Assembly (NCBI GenBank): GCA_022606425.2
Contig: JAHDVF020000237.1
Coordinates: forward strand, 620,001 to 684,000
DNA length: 64,000 bases
Direction of reading: 5' to 3'
Origin: Lepidostoma basale
Taxonomy: Eukaryota > Arthropoda > Insecta > Trichoptera > Lepidostomatidae
A program made the translations under genes and the position numbers. The notes under the pieces were generated by a model. The model was not told where the DNA came from. It saw nothing but the letters and a program-made list of their open reading frames with translations, and ran no database searches. Of this stretch, positions 50,961-61,770 are shown piece by piece; position 1 is the stretch's first letter, and the number at the start of each line of letters is the position of its first letter.

Positions 50961-51984
50961 AAATAAAACGATATGATATAATGATGAAAAACTCCGCAAT
51001 AATTATTGAATATAAAGAAAACGTCTCTTTTTTCTAACTTTGATTTTATTTTATGGTAATATCATGTTTCGTTTTGCTGACACATCAAATATTTATTTAT
51101 AATCAATAATTACTCTTCTAATACAGTTCTTATTATTACATGGGTTATTATTATAATCTGTTTTGTTAAAATATCTTGTTGTGTACTAAAACAAATCACA
51201 AATATTGTACTGAAAAAAAAGTAACTAACTAACCGAAAACTCCCCATTTTTCGTGTTTTTTCCCGACTTGCCGAAATTTCCCTTAGAATATCATTCTAAT
51301 GACAACACTTTTTATCTCTTTGCTCTGAATTTAATTTTAATCACTTGTCGCTCTCGGTTACCAGTCTCCCTCTTATTAATGTCAAAAAAATTCTCTATGA
51401 AAGCGTTCTTTTATACCGAATAACGCAAAAATTTAAACTTTCCTCGCTTTCTAACACAAACACGCGGACTCCGTGCAAGCAGAGGCAACTTTACTAAAAC
51501 GCGACCATAGACTGCTATAAGCCATTGTAAAAATATTGCAATTTATTTTAAACATATTAAATTTGTGTTAAGTTCACTTTGCCGCGGTTAAATGCCGCGC
51601 TGTTTTCGGCATTACGCGTATTTTCCAGCTATTTATCAAGCGCCATCTCTTGTTTCAACAATTTAATTATGCGGAATTTTTCACGTTGTCAATTAGGCGG
51701 GAAAAAACTACAGCGGCGTTCACTTAAATTGAAATGCTGTCACGAATTTTAAAAATGTTGAGTTCGTTTGAATTCATATTTTAGAACGGCTATTCTAATT
51801 ATTTGAGCCGCTGAATGATGGAACGAGAAACAAAAAAAAATGCCAGAATATTTCCTGATTTTTTTCACTAGAATCTAATGAAGTATTTTCAAATCAAATA
51901 AATAGAGATTACTGCATAATGAACCATTACAGGTAACAGTAACATAGTGAAGTAATTCATTTTACATTATTTGTTTCAAGAAAA
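50961..51984. other. Unassigned, mostly single-copy-looking
   Basis: A weak FB3-like TTTATGGTAATATCATGTTTC at 51050 and a CTAACTAACC scrap at 51221 (LINE-B tail). The rest has no frame or repeat I recognise; 51240-51900 could be host intergenic or intronic. Confidence 0.4.
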
Positions 51985-52325
51985 GGTAACGAGAGTTGTG
52001 GGCACTACTTGCAAAGCCAGTACCAACCTCCAAAAACTTGCAATTGCTCCCAACAGTCCGATTCGGCCAACCTAGCCAGATCATCCAGAACATTGGCCAT
52101 TAGGCGCTGTCAGGCCTTCCTAGAAGTCTTACTCCAGTCGGTCTAGACCTGTACAGGGTCTTGATAACTTTGGTCTCTTCGGCTCGGCATACGTGCTCAA
52201 TCCATGCTAGGCGACCGGCTCTCACGGTGCTCGTTATAAGGGGCTGCTGGGTCATCTTACGGATCTCTTGGTTGGTCCTATGTCTCCAAGTTCCCGCTGC
52301 AACACATGGTCTGGGTCCCATGATC
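51985..52325 (-). mobile_element. LINE-E fragment
   Basis: Minus strand: MGPRPCVAAGTWRHRTNQEI, STVRAGRLAWIEHVCRAEET, KVIKTLYRSRPTGVRLLGRP, then AMANVLDDLARL-type sequence to LEVGTGFAS. Confidence 0.7.
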
Positions 52326-52364
52326 GTTCTAAGTATTTAACGCCTTTAGTGAAGTTAGATTGAG

Positions 52365-52608
52365 TAATAACTTTAATGAAGTTAGATAGTTAGATTGAGG
52401 GACGCCGAGGGCCCGAAGGGGACAAATGTCCATTGAGGGACGCTGAGGGCCCAGAAGGAGACAAATGTCCTGGCTGCGAAACGTGAAGGAGTGGACCGGC
52501 ATCCGAAGTGTTGAGGAGCTGTTCCGAGCGGCGCAGGACAGGGACAGGTAAGCCGAGGTGATCGCCAACGTTGGGGGGACCCGATAGGGCACTTGAAGAA
52601 GAAGAAGT
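52365..52608 (+). mobile_element. LINE-F 3' end with local duplication
   Basis: SWLRNVKEWTGIRSVEELFR, AAQDRDR, then ANVGGTR and tail GAAGAAGAAGTG. A segment GGGACGCCGAGGGCCCGAAG is repeated (GGGACGCTGAGGGCCCAGAA) in front of it. Confidence 0.75.
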
Positions 52609-53455
52609 GAATTAAAAATTAAATGTTTTATCTTGAACCAGTAAAACGAAAGAAGCACTTTGTAGTAGTTATATTTTCTTCTTACGATCATTTCCTCACT
52701 TGTTAGAATTGAGGTTCCCGGAAAGTATCAAATTAACAGGATGGCTCATAGCTCTTTTCCAATTCTTCCGGCAGCTCGCAGCTCGGATTATTCCTCTTTG
52801 ACTATCCAATAAACCAGTCTTGTTCGACAATAAACTCACGCCAATAAATATTTCTTCCGCCCTTACGAAGCTTTCGTGAGATTACTTTTCCGCGAATCGA
52901 GGGTACACTAATAATTCCAATCCTTAACAATTGTACAATGCCAGATATTTTTACCTGACGTATTGACGTGACAAGTCCTAATGTGTTTAATCTGCTCGCT
53001 ACGAACAACCTCACCCCTCAGCTTCCTTAAATCTGGTTCTCACATTGCACAGAATTGTTGATTTTATTATAACGTAGATTGGTCTAAAAGTTTTCGACAA
53101 AAGTTTATACCCCTTAAGGAAATACAATAAGCTATAGAAAAAACAATATTTTTATATTTTTCGATCAAATAACCCCTTCCCAACGTATCAACAGTCAACA
53201 CTTTCTCTTTGAATGGTTTAAATAATTTATTCGACACTTGTTTAGCGTATTGGTTCTGATTTTGAAAATTTGGTTTGCTTCATGTGGTTCTCCCGTAAAT
53301 TTAGAGATATTTCGTGTATATGTGAATTGTTTTAGTCAATTTGATTGTTGCCGCATTATATAATAGTTAATTGTGAAACGTTATAAGTTTGTACTGTTTT
53401 GATGTTAAAATTATACAAATTTTTTCGTTTATATAAAGAATTTTGACAGGTGTAA
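52609..53455. other. Unassigned
   Basis: No repeat recognised. Short frames at 52802-53014 have no known motif. Confidence 0.4.
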
Positions 53456-53877
53456 AAATAAGTTCCAATGACAATTTGAATAATTTCTTCAATATTATTT
53501 TAAAGTTCTTACTGGTGTTTATTTGTTTTAAGTGCCTAATTACTGCTGATTTAAAAAAAATGTGGGTACGTGGAACATAAATTAAATAGACAATATGGGC
53601 ACCATCTAAAAGGAACATTTTGTGTTAAATTATTTTTATTTTGTTATTTTATTTTATATCATTGTATTTTATATTATTTATTTTGTGGATGTTGGACGAC
53701 CGAAGGGTGCGTGGGAGATGCCTATTGGTGACGATGAGGTTCGCAACCCGTCACACCGCGTCTCCCGCGGGGCGAAAAGAGAACGGTGGAGTGCCGCATC
53801 GGTTAAAGTGTGACAGTCCATTCTTTCTGCCTACCCTTTCGGGGAGACGGCTGATGGTTAGTTAGTTAGTTAGTTGT
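53456..53877 (+). mobile_element. Mini-LINE: LINE-B 5' end joined to 3' end
   Basis: AT-rich 5' part shared with the 17.2-17.8 kb copy (CAATGACAATTTGAATAATT, TAAGTGCCTAATTACTG). Then the 5' coding-region segment GACGATGAGGTTCGCAACCC with CGTCTCCCGCGGGG, and directly the LINE-B 3' end CTACCCTTTCGGGGAGACGG and TTAGTTAGTTAG. Lacks endonuclease and reverse transcriptase. Confidence 0.75.
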
Positions 53878-54715
53878 TTAGCGTTGATTTCAATTCAGAA
53901 ATTTAACTTTCATTGTTTATGGAACAATGATTTAAAACTTCACATTAAATAATTAATATGAATGGAAACATCTGAAAACTTTAGGTACTATCCGATATCA
54001 TTAGCATTAAAAACGTTTTTATTCATAGTTAAATTATTTTCGGGAGATAGTATACGTTTCCTTAAACCGCATTGGGCATTGGTACATTGTATTTTTTTTT
54101 TTCGATTTAGACATTTTTAAATATGATAAATATTTTTTGTGGAATAGGAATAGCTCATTATTCATTTAAAATCTGTCAAAAAGTGATAAAAAAGAACTCT
54201 TTTGTTTTTTTTTACAGAACTTAACTGTATTCTATATCTGTCAGTAGAAGATTTATAGAATGTTTATATAATGAATGGATAGTGGATATGTTGGGTGTTT
54301 GCCAACCGGTTTCAATCATCAACATGCTTTAACGCAACAATAACAACTGTTTGTTAGGCAATATAACCATTTGTTAACAACGTAAATCGAATATTTTCCC
54401 CTTCAACGAAACCAATACTTTTTGTATGATATATAACAGAAACCAAAAATGCACGATAAGTTAATATATAATAGGTATGTAGAATGTTCTAATTTCAAAC
54501 ATGACCGACATAATAGTACCCGTATAGGGTCTGTATAATTTTATAATATATGCGAAAAAGATTTTTTTTAACCCATGATAGTTTTTGCTAATCGCAAATG
54601 TGTCTATTATAGATATCGCCTATAAAAACTTCATTTTGCATTATTACCTACAAATAACATTGTTTAGAAATTTTCAGAATAAATTACAATAAATTCTTTA
54701 AATTATATATTCTTA
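53878..54715. other. Unassigned AT-rich; FB3 scrap at 53905-53985
   Basis: GGAACAATGATTTAAAACTTC is an FB3 left-arm fragment. The rest is unrecognised. Confidence 0.45.
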
Positions 54716-55085
54716 TTCTTCTTCAACCTGTTGTGACCATCCACTCCTGAACGTAGGCCTCCTCTCGTATCTTCCATTTTCTTCTATCGTGAGCCATCCG
54801 CATCCAGGCACTTGCCGCACTCTTCCGGATATCGTCGCGCCAAGTGGGCGCCCAACTCCACGCTTTGCCGTTCTCGGGCACCAGCACAGCAGTCGCCTTG
54901 TCCACTTTTCGTCTGTGTCACGAGCGACGTATCCCGCCCAACGCCACTTATAGGTTGCGTCCAACTTGATGGACGTCGGAGACCTTTTGTGATGGCTTGT
55001 ATGTTCTCATTTCTGACTCTGTCCCGCAAGCTGATACTCAACATGGGCTCTCTCCATTGTTCCCTGTGTGACTCTCAAACAATTA
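54716..55085 (-). mobile_element. RTE-like LINE C-terminus
   Basis: Minus strand: TMERAHVE, LSISLRDRVRNENIQAITKG, YKWRWAGYVARDTDEKWTRR, LLCWCPRTAKRGVGRPLG, TFRSGWSQQVEEE. One or two frameshifts. Confidence 0.75.
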
Positions 55086-55087
55086 TT

Positions 55088-55275
55088 TTTCTTCTTCGAG
55101 TGCCATGTCAGGTTCTTCCGACGTCGGCTATCACTCTGGCGTAGACCTCTCTGTCCTGTCCCAGATGGAACAACTCCCCCACCCCCCGAATTCCGGTCCA
55201 CTCCTTGATATTCTCGAGCCAGGACATCTGGAGTCTTCCCACACCGCGCCTACCCTCGATTGTTGTATGGTAGTA
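55088..55275 (-). mobile_element. LINE-F 3' end
   Basis: Minus strand matches the 8.6 kb LINE-F end: IEGRRGVGRLQMSWLENIKE, WTGIRGVGELFHLGQDREVY and a GAAGAAGAA tail at 55088-55100. Confidence 0.75.
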
Positions 55276-55784
55276 GTGTAGAAATAAAAGGAGACCAATT
55301 TTGTGTCGTTAATTGTGAAATTTTCTTGTACAAGTTTTTAAAAGGTGGAATATTTTAGTTTTAATTACTTGCGATGAATTTCTACCCAGGAATTTCGATA
55401 ATCTATAACCACTATCGTTTCTGTTGAAGTCATCATCTCGCTAGGATTAAACGAAGAATCGTTGAACAAAAATGTTGGCGTGGGAACGCGCAGTCGGAGG
55501 CCGCGAGGAGCAGAAAAGGCGGTCCTCCCGAAGGAACATACAGAGATTAATGCCGCCAGACCATCGACGGAATTAAACGTCTAAAGCAAGAATAATCGCA
55601 GTACTTTACTTAATTAAAACTCCCAGATATGTCTAATAATGTAGGGAGCGCCATTGTTCTTAGCGTACTGGAACGACGAATTTTAATAGGGGCACTAATC
55701 AACCATGGGTTCTAAATAATACTGAATTTCTGGCTTAGCCATAAATTTCTTAGTGTAGCAAATTTGTTGTAAACCGAAAAATCT
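55276..55784. other. Unassigned; GC-richer at 55430-55580
   Basis: GTCGGAGGCCGCGAGGAGC and nearby bases stand out but have no long frame. Possibly host single-copy. Confidence 0.35.
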
Positions 55785-56240
55785 ATTAATATTTATTGTT
55801 TTTTTGAACAATTGTGTCATATGAATTTATTCTATATACGCCATACTTTGTGTTGTTATAATGGTTTATTTCTCTTTTTCTTTTTTATATAATTTTGTAT
55901 AAATAACACTAACCAATATTAAAAAAATAAAATTACATAGACATGTTTCAGACAAACAGTCCTTCTTCAGTGATATATATTACAAAGATACATTTATAAA
56001 AATATTATAAAATTGTTTCCATGATCTGACAGATGTTATAATACTTTTTAATATGTATCTTTATAATATGTATCACTGAAGAAGCACTGTTTGTCCGAAA
56101 CATGTCTGAGTAATTTTATTTTTTAATATAAGTGTTGTAACTATATATAAAATATATAGAAAAGAAGACGAATTAAAATGTCTGTTTTCTAGAATTTTTA
56201 TTATATTTTATGTGAACGACATATTTCGCCTTTTAGACAG
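55785..56240. repeat. FB3 with FB5 nested inside
   Basis: FB3 left arm in two parts (55785-55835 and 56166-56240: GTCTGTTTTCTAGAATTTTT, ACATATTTCGCC). Between them at 55836-56165 is an FB5 pair: CATGTTTCAGACAAACAGTC mirrored by CACTGTTTGTCCGAAACATG, with CTGAAGAAG cores. Confidence 0.75.
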
Positions 56241-56261
56241 CCGAAACATGACATGCTTTGC

Positions 56262-56395
56262 TAATCTATCGCCATTTTATTGATACGTGAATTCTACACC
56301 AGGCCAAAGACAGTGTGATAATCACACTGTCTTTGGCCTGGTGCCAGACCCGGGACCTTCGGTGTAGCAGTCGCTCTGCCACAAAGGTCGTCTAT
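56262..56395 (-). mobile_element. SINE with a 47-bp palindrome
   Basis: Minus strand. At 56297-56343 CACCAGGCCAAAGACAGTGT and GAT are followed after one base by their exact reverse complement. The normal order would continue into the tRNA head. The head then resumes truncated (CCCGGGACCTTCGGTGTAGC). Confidence 0.75.
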
Positions 56396-56752
56396 TTATT
56401 ATATAACATTTCGAACATCCACAAATACTCTTATTTATGATTTACTTCAAAGCTAGTTTGCTGTTATAATTATAATTAACATATATTATATTATATTTAA
56501 GTTTGTTTATTATCTATCAGTTGAGGTCAAGATTACCACTCTTATCGTCTTTATCGTACTGACATAAATATTACGTAATTAATGATGTATTTAATATGTG
56601 AACCAAAGACATTGTTCGTATGATCTTTTTATCTCGACGTTTCGAAGAGATCATTGGTGGCTAGCAGTAGCAGCTTGTCTTCCTAAAATAGAAGCAACTC
56701 TCATGCGTTCCTGGTATTTTAACTATTGTCTAATTATCTCTAGAATTGAGTA
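56396..56752. other. Unassigned; CR1 3' scrap at 56670-56720
   Basis: CTCATGCGTTCCTGGTATTT is CR1 3' untranslated sequence. The rest is unrecognised. Confidence 0.45.
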
Positions 56753-57530
56753 CAGTAGAACGTCGTTTATACTGACCATGACCTACGCATGACTATCCAT
56801 ACCCCACCACACCTACACAACGTTGTGTGGGTTGCATCATCATTCTCCTCCCTCCTCCTCTCGTTCTCTCCCGCACCCTACGGACAGTCAGTCTCCCGCT
56901 GTGTTCGAGTTTCAACGTGTCATCACGTTAGTTTCTACATGTCATTATTTATTCGTGATTACGTATACACATTAAGAAATTTTAGTTGTATCTCAATAGA
57001 GACGAAGACGCAAACTGGAAACTGAAGATGGATGATCAAGGTGTTTACAGGACTTATGACCTGTCATTGGTTGGGTTAAGCGCACGCTTTATGTAATTAC
57101 AACATTCCCCATTCCACCTTTGTTATTATGATCATGCATGACAAATTTTTGGAAGATGTATATATACTTCAAAATCCATATTTATATTCACGTGTCAGTT
57201 TCAATCAGCCATCTATGTAGATTTGGTTGCACTTGTGAATTTTTCAAGATTAACCTATACAACCGACCCACTAACGCCATCTATGGAGAATGATTTTCGG
57301 CATTTAGCAAACTACCTTATTAACACAATGCGAAGGCTGTCGCCTAACATATTGTTAATTGAGAAAATTCATAGTAAATAGATACTTGTTTTTGCAGTAA
57401 TATTTGTAATTTCATAATCAATAAATGATTTACACCATATTTTCCAAAAAGAATTAGCGCCTATTTGATTATCGGAACACCTCCGGATACCGATTTTTCC
57501 AGATTAGTCAGGATAAACGACCTTCTACTA
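56753..57530. mobile_element. Tigger/pogo-type MITE, 778 bp, hosting RPT-A
   Basis: CAGTAGAACGTCGTTTATAC at the left and the mirror of TAGTAGAAGGTCGTTTATCC at the right, each beside TA. This end sequence is characteristic of pogo/Tigger elements (family knowledge). The interior CCACCACACCTACACAACGT is shared with 60.96-61.2 kb. Confidence 0.75.
56985..57358 (-). mobile_element. RPT-A copy inside the Tigger element
   Basis: Nearly identical to 22430-22797. It splits GTATACACATT from GAGAAAATTCATAG, which lie together in the 61 kb copy. Confidence 0.8.
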
Positions 57531-57584
57531 TACACCTATATGGAAATATGGATCTAGCTTGGTTGGTTAGTTTTATTTTCAATT

Positions 57585-58135
57585 GTTAAATTTTCAAACG
57601 CTGTTTATGGTGTCAAAATTTTAATTTTTTATTTTTCGCGACAGCTGTTAAGTCAACCTATGTTTACATCATCAGGTGTTTTTTCAACTGTTTAAATTAA
57701 TTTTTAATGATTTTTCAAAATGAAAAACATCTTGATGATGTCAGCGAAACATGACGAAACGATGTTGACGAAACAGCTGTCTCGAAAAAGGAAAATAATA
57801 ATAATAATGTTGCTATAAAAAGCGTTTCATAATTTAACAGTTAAAAATGTTGAAGTATCATAGTGTTTCGGCCAAAACAATGGACTAGTTTCATTTTCGA
57901 AAAAAAAAACATTCGGTTCTTTTTTTAAAAACGTATCTACAAAAAACGTGACATCACGGCATTGCGTAACGAAAAATAAAAATAAATAATTATGATACCA
58001 TAAACAGCGTTTTATAATTTAACAATTTAACAGCTAAAAATGACGAAACAGCTGTCGCGAAAAATAAATAAATATTGTGATACCATTAACAGTGTTTTAT
58101 AATTTAACAGTCAATAATGTTGAAATATCATAGTG
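57585..58135. repeat. FB2 array with a partial tandem duplication
   Basis: Several FB2 arms: CGCGACAGCTGTTAAGTC, ACGAAACAGCTGTCTCG, ACGAAACAGCTGTCGCG. The segment around TTTCGGCCAAAACAATGGAC (57866) recurs at 59433 across the LINE insertion, so the ancestral locus was a tandem duplication. Confidence 0.65.
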
Positions 58136-58697
58136 AAACTAACTAACTAACCATCACGCCGTCTCCCCGAAGGGCTAGACAGAAAGAACGGACAAGCACA
58201 TTTTTCTTTCCTGACATATTTCTCTTGTTTCCTCAACATTCTTACATCGTTTCATGCACGCGCGTCGATTTCTCTGACTCCTCACATGGCCGACATTCAA
58301 TATTTGATTTATTTAATCGTGCCGCGTTTTCTTCGGTCTTTCTCTATTTCTGGTTCCATTTATTATTATTATTATTATTATTTTGTTGAATCATGACAGC
58401 ACGAGCCAAATCGATGTAAAGGGTTTTATAGCTATCATAGTGATTCTCGTGACATGTGATAGGTAGCTAATCTATCGCCATTTTTTTGTCACGTGAATTC
58501 TACACCAGACCAAAGACAGTGTGACAATCATACTGCCCTCGCCGGGAATCGAACCCGGAACCTTCGGGGTGGCAGTCAATGCACTTACCACTCAGCCACG
58601 AAGGTCGTCGTTCCATCCATCCAGCCATCGTTAACATATACTTTTTTTTCATTCTTTCTTAATTCATTCTTTTAATATGTCCAAACCATCTTAATGC
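58136..58697 (-). mobile_element. LINE-B 3' end, split by a SINE
   Basis: CTAA tail, CCATCACGCCGTCTCCCC, NRACMKRCKNVEETREI-like block, RGRPKKTRHD-type block, then after the SINE VYVND and MERMN-type codons. Truncated 5' end abuts the CR1 copy head to head. Confidence 0.85.
58364..58611 (-). mobile_element. Near full-length SINE inside LINE-B
   Basis: Tail ATT repeats, GCACGAGCCAAATCGATGTA, GTGACATGTGATAGGTAGCT, GTGAATTCTACACCAGACCA, B box in GGGAATCGAACCCGGAACC, A box in CTCAGCCACGAAGGTCGTC. Left flank GGTTCCAT and right flank CGTTCCAT suggest a target duplication. Confidence 0.9.
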
Positions 58698-59423
58698 ACA
58701 TATCGAGAGGATTTGTGGCATTGCACTGAGGATGTTGGGGTTCATCGTCCGGACCGGAAGGGTTTTCAGGGATCCCAATGTGCTCAGAGTCCTATACAAC
58801 GCATTGGTTCGGAGCAGGCTCGAAAGTGGTTCTGTGATATGGAGTCCTCACGAGGCGAGATATTCCGTTATGCTGGAGAGGGTTCAGAAAAAATTTCTGA
58901 GGTATCTCTACATGAGGGAGTATGGTAGCTATCCGTGGCTCTATCCCACGGCATTTCTTCTGGGAATGCTCGGAACCAATTCTTTACAGCTTCGAAGAGA
59001 TGGACATCTAATAACCCATTTCTTCAGATTAATTAGGGGATACTTCGAGAACTCGGCCGTACTGGAGGATGTTGGTCTTTTTGTCCCCGATAGATATCTC
59101 CGACAGCGACAGCACAGATTGTTTTACCTACCGGCCGCCAGAACCAATCTGCCTCTGGTGACACCGGTGGGAAGAGCAATTAGTCTGCTGAACGCGGTCT
59201 CCTCGGAGATCGACGTCTTTCATGTTAGTGAAAGTACGTTCAGGGGGCAAATACTATTGACTTTAGAAAGTATCTTGTCTTCCTAATGTCGAACCATCTC
59301 TAATGCGTTCCTGGTACTTTGTTGTATTTTTATAATATTTTACCTGTACTTAATAGATGCCTTAAACATTTTCCTGTTTGTAATGTCTATTGAGTTAATA
59401 AACTGATTTGATTTGATTTAATG
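58698..59423 (+). mobile_element. CR1-like LINE, longest copy
   Basis: Contains the longest CR1 open frame (58732-59286) and a complete 3' end. It ends AATAAACTGATTTGATTTG. It is followed by ATCATAGTG at 59424-59432, which also precedes the LINE-B tail at 58127-58135. Confidence 0.9.
58732..59286 (+). pseudogene. CR1-like LINE C-terminal protein, 184 codons
   Basis: Open from MLGFIVRTGRVFRDPNVLRV through LYNALVRSRLESGSVIWSPH, ERVQKKFLRYLYMREYGSYP, NSLQLRRDGHLITHFFRLIR, DVGLFVPDRYLRQRQHRLFY and LPAARTNLPLVTPVGRAISL to a natural stop. This is the thumb and C-terminal region found after the reverse-transcriptase core in CR1/jockey-type LINEs. The core is missing, so it is a 5'-truncated, probably recent, copy. 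Confidence 0.85.
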
Positions 59424-59815
59424 ATCATAGTGTTTCGGCCAAAACAACGGACTAGTTTCATTTTCGAAAAAAAAAAGGTTCGGTTCTTTTTTTAAATTCG
59501 TGTGTATAAAAAACGTGACGTCATGGCATTGCGTACTTTCGGTGGGTTCCCTCCGTGCCCAAAGCCAGGGGAAAATAATAAAAATATGAATAAATGAGTG
59601 TGGCGCAGCGCTACTGCAGTGAGTATTGGCGTGGCGAATGTTCCCAGCTGTGGCGTAGCGGTGCCAGGGAGGCTGACAGGCGGCCGTTTGAGGGCCGGAA
59701 CAGCGAAATTTCTTTATAAATTAATTTGCACCGTGCATCGTTATTCACGGGAATACTTCCGACTTTATCTGTAGGAAGCGGAACCTTTCTTACCCTTTAA
59801 AATATTTAAATATAT
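59424..59815. other. Continuation of the FB2-associated repeat, then unassigned GC-richer DNA
   Basis: 59433-59540 duplicates 57866-57975 (GACTAGTTTCATTTTCG, CGTGACGTCATGGCATTGCG). 59600-59720 is GC-rich (GGCGGCCGTTTGAGGGCCGG) without a frame. Confidence 0.5.
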
Positions 59816-60118
59816 AGACAACATTTTGAATGTATACAAATACTTGTAGACGAATACTGGATTTTAAATCTAATCTTCATAGATGGCGCATTGAAACTGA
59901 CATATGAATTGTGGTGTTGGATATTAACATATATACAACTTCCAAAAATTTGTCAGACATGGTGGTCATAAGAAAGGTGGAATGGGGAATGTTGTAATTA
60001 CATAAAGCGTGCGCTTAACCCAACCAATGACATGTCATAAGTCCTGTAAACACCTAGATCACCATATTCAGTTTCCAGTTTGCATCTTCGTCTCTATTGA
60101 GATCAAATTAATCCTTAA
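59816..60118 (+). mobile_element. RPT-A copy
   Basis: GAATGTATACAAATACTTGT, CTTCATAGATGGCGCATTG, AACTTCCAAAAATTTGTCAG, AAGGTGGAATGGGGAATG, TTGCATCTTCGTCTCTATTG. Confidence 0.75.
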
Positions 60119-60147
60119 ATGTATGGACATGTTTTTATTAATTTATA

Positions 60148-60838
60148 ATAGTGAACGAAGAGAACTTGGAACAGGTGATGGAATTTGTGTATTTAGCGTA
60201 CGGATAGTGACGTCGAAAGAAGGGTTGGTCCGCACCAACCCGTTACCCGCGTAACAAATAGAATGGAGCTTTAAGAATAGTTGGAAACAATAATTTATCA
60301 ATGGAAGCGAAAACGGCCGTTCACAATGGAGTTCTGGTCCCATCCCTAATGTATGGATGCGAAGCATGGAACTGGCAGAAGAAGGATGAAAGCAGAATAA
60401 ATGCGGTAGAGATGAGGTCTCTAAGACGTATGTATGTGTGGTAGAACGATATACGACAAAATCTCAAATGTTGATATAAAAAAGGAATGTAGAGCGGAAT
60501 CAGGGTATTAGGAACAAAATTATGGAAGGATCGCTGCGATGGTTCGGACATATGGAACGCATGGATGGAGAAATAATGGTTAAGAAAGTATACGTTAATG
60601 ATGTCAATGGAGTACGAAGTCGAGGGAGACCGAGGAAAACATAGCATGACCAAATTAATCAAATTGTAAAGGTTGGTCATGTTAGAAGTCGGAGGAATCG
60701 ACGTGCGTGTATGATTCGTTGTATGAATGTGGAGGAAGCAAGAGAGGTTTGTCAAGATAGAGTAGTGTGGCGGTTTATTCTCCTTGCCTATCCCTGCGGA
60801 AAAACGGCGTGATGGTTTGTTTGTTTGTAAACACGATT
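60148..60838 (+). mobile_element. LINE-C post-RT region to TTTG tail
   Basis: VNEENLEQVMEFVYLAYG then a deletion, AVHNGVLVPSLMYGCEAWNW, KKDESRINAVEMRSLRR, RWFGHMERMDGEIMVKKVYV, RSRGRPRKT then a stop, RRNRRACMIRCMNVEEAREV, and CCCTGCGGAAAAACGGCGTG. Tail TTTGTTTGTTTG. Several stops. Confidence 0.8.
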
Positions 60839-60961
60839 GTTTAGTGGTTTTACTTAGATTAAATTTATATAAATTATATTAACTGTGACAAATTTGTTTC
60901 GCCTTGCGAGGGTATTCTCAAACTGGCGATGAAGCGCACTGTGCCGTGGACCTTACGTAAG
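60839..60961. other. Short gap with an FB3-like arm
   Basis: AAATTTGTTTCGCCTTGCGAG resembles an FB3 left arm. No gene. Confidence 0.4.
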
Positions 60962-61205
60962 CTTACCCCACCACACCTACACAACGTTGGGTGTGGGTTG
61001 CATCATCTTTCTTCTCCCTCCTCTTCTCGTTTACCCCCCGCACCGTACGGACAGTCAGTATCCCGCTGTATCCGAGTTTTAACGTGTCATCTCGTTATTT
61101 TCAACCTGTCATTATTTATTCGAGATTTCATGTGTACATTGTGAAAATTCATTGTAAATACATACTTGTTTTTGCAATAAAATTTGTAATTTCATTATCA
61201 AAAAT
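60962..61205 (+). mobile_element. Tigger-type element fragment
   Basis: CCCCACCACACCTACACAAC, GTACGGACAGTCAGTATCCC, TTCAACCTGTCATTATTTAT, GCAATAAAATTTGTAATTTC: interior of the 56.75 kb element without RPT-A and without its inverted ends. Confidence 0.7.
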
Positions 61206-61254
61206 GAGCCGAGGAAAAAAAACGATTTACAATTTTTTTTACGTTTCAATCCTA

Positions 61255-61605
61255 GTCTTCTTCTTCATCTTCCTCTTTTAATAGATCTTTGGATCTGTTT
61301 TTATGGCGGCGAGGTCTCCTGGGACATAGAACTCCAACTGTCTCGCCATCTCTTCGCGGGTCTTCCGGGTTGGCGAGTTCCCATTGGCACGTTGTTTGCG
61401 GCTGCTTGGGGGAGTCTATCGTCCCTGATTCGTTCTACGTGGTCGCACCAGAAGCGTCTTCTTTCCCTGCCCCATCTGACAACATTTTCGGTATCGCAGG
61501 TCTCACGTATTACTGGGTATTCAATCCTAGTGATCCACGTAAAGGATATGTATACAAGGCGGCTGTACGATCAGCCATGACATACGGTTCGGAGTGTTGA
61601 CCACG
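61255..61605 (-). mobile_element. LINE-D relative, 3' end
   Basis: TTCTTCTTCATC tail, minus-strand GRPEKTREEMARQLEFYV-type and ETCDTENVVRWGRERRRFWC-like blocks, REVRRLGTTTYD-like end. More diverged than other LINE-D copies. Confidence 0.65.
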
Positions 61606-61607
61606 AC

Positions 61608-61770
61608 ATACGATGGCAGTGTGATTGTCACACTGTCTTTGGTCTGGTGTAGAATTTACGTGACAATAAAACGGCGATAGATTTGCTACCTATCACACGT
61701 CATACGATTCAACACAATAGCTAAAATAAATTGTATACAGTAATTGGGTTCAGACGACCTGTTTTAAATA
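61608..61770 (+). mobile_element. SINE, head truncated
   Basis: Starts GATGGCAGTGTGATTGTCAC, body GGTCTGGTGTAGAATTTACG, 3' subtype TTGTATACAGTAATTGGGTT as at 38.4 kb. Confidence 0.8.

Noticed and set aside
60321..60755. 144-codon minus-strand frame
   Set aside because: Antisense of LINE-C.
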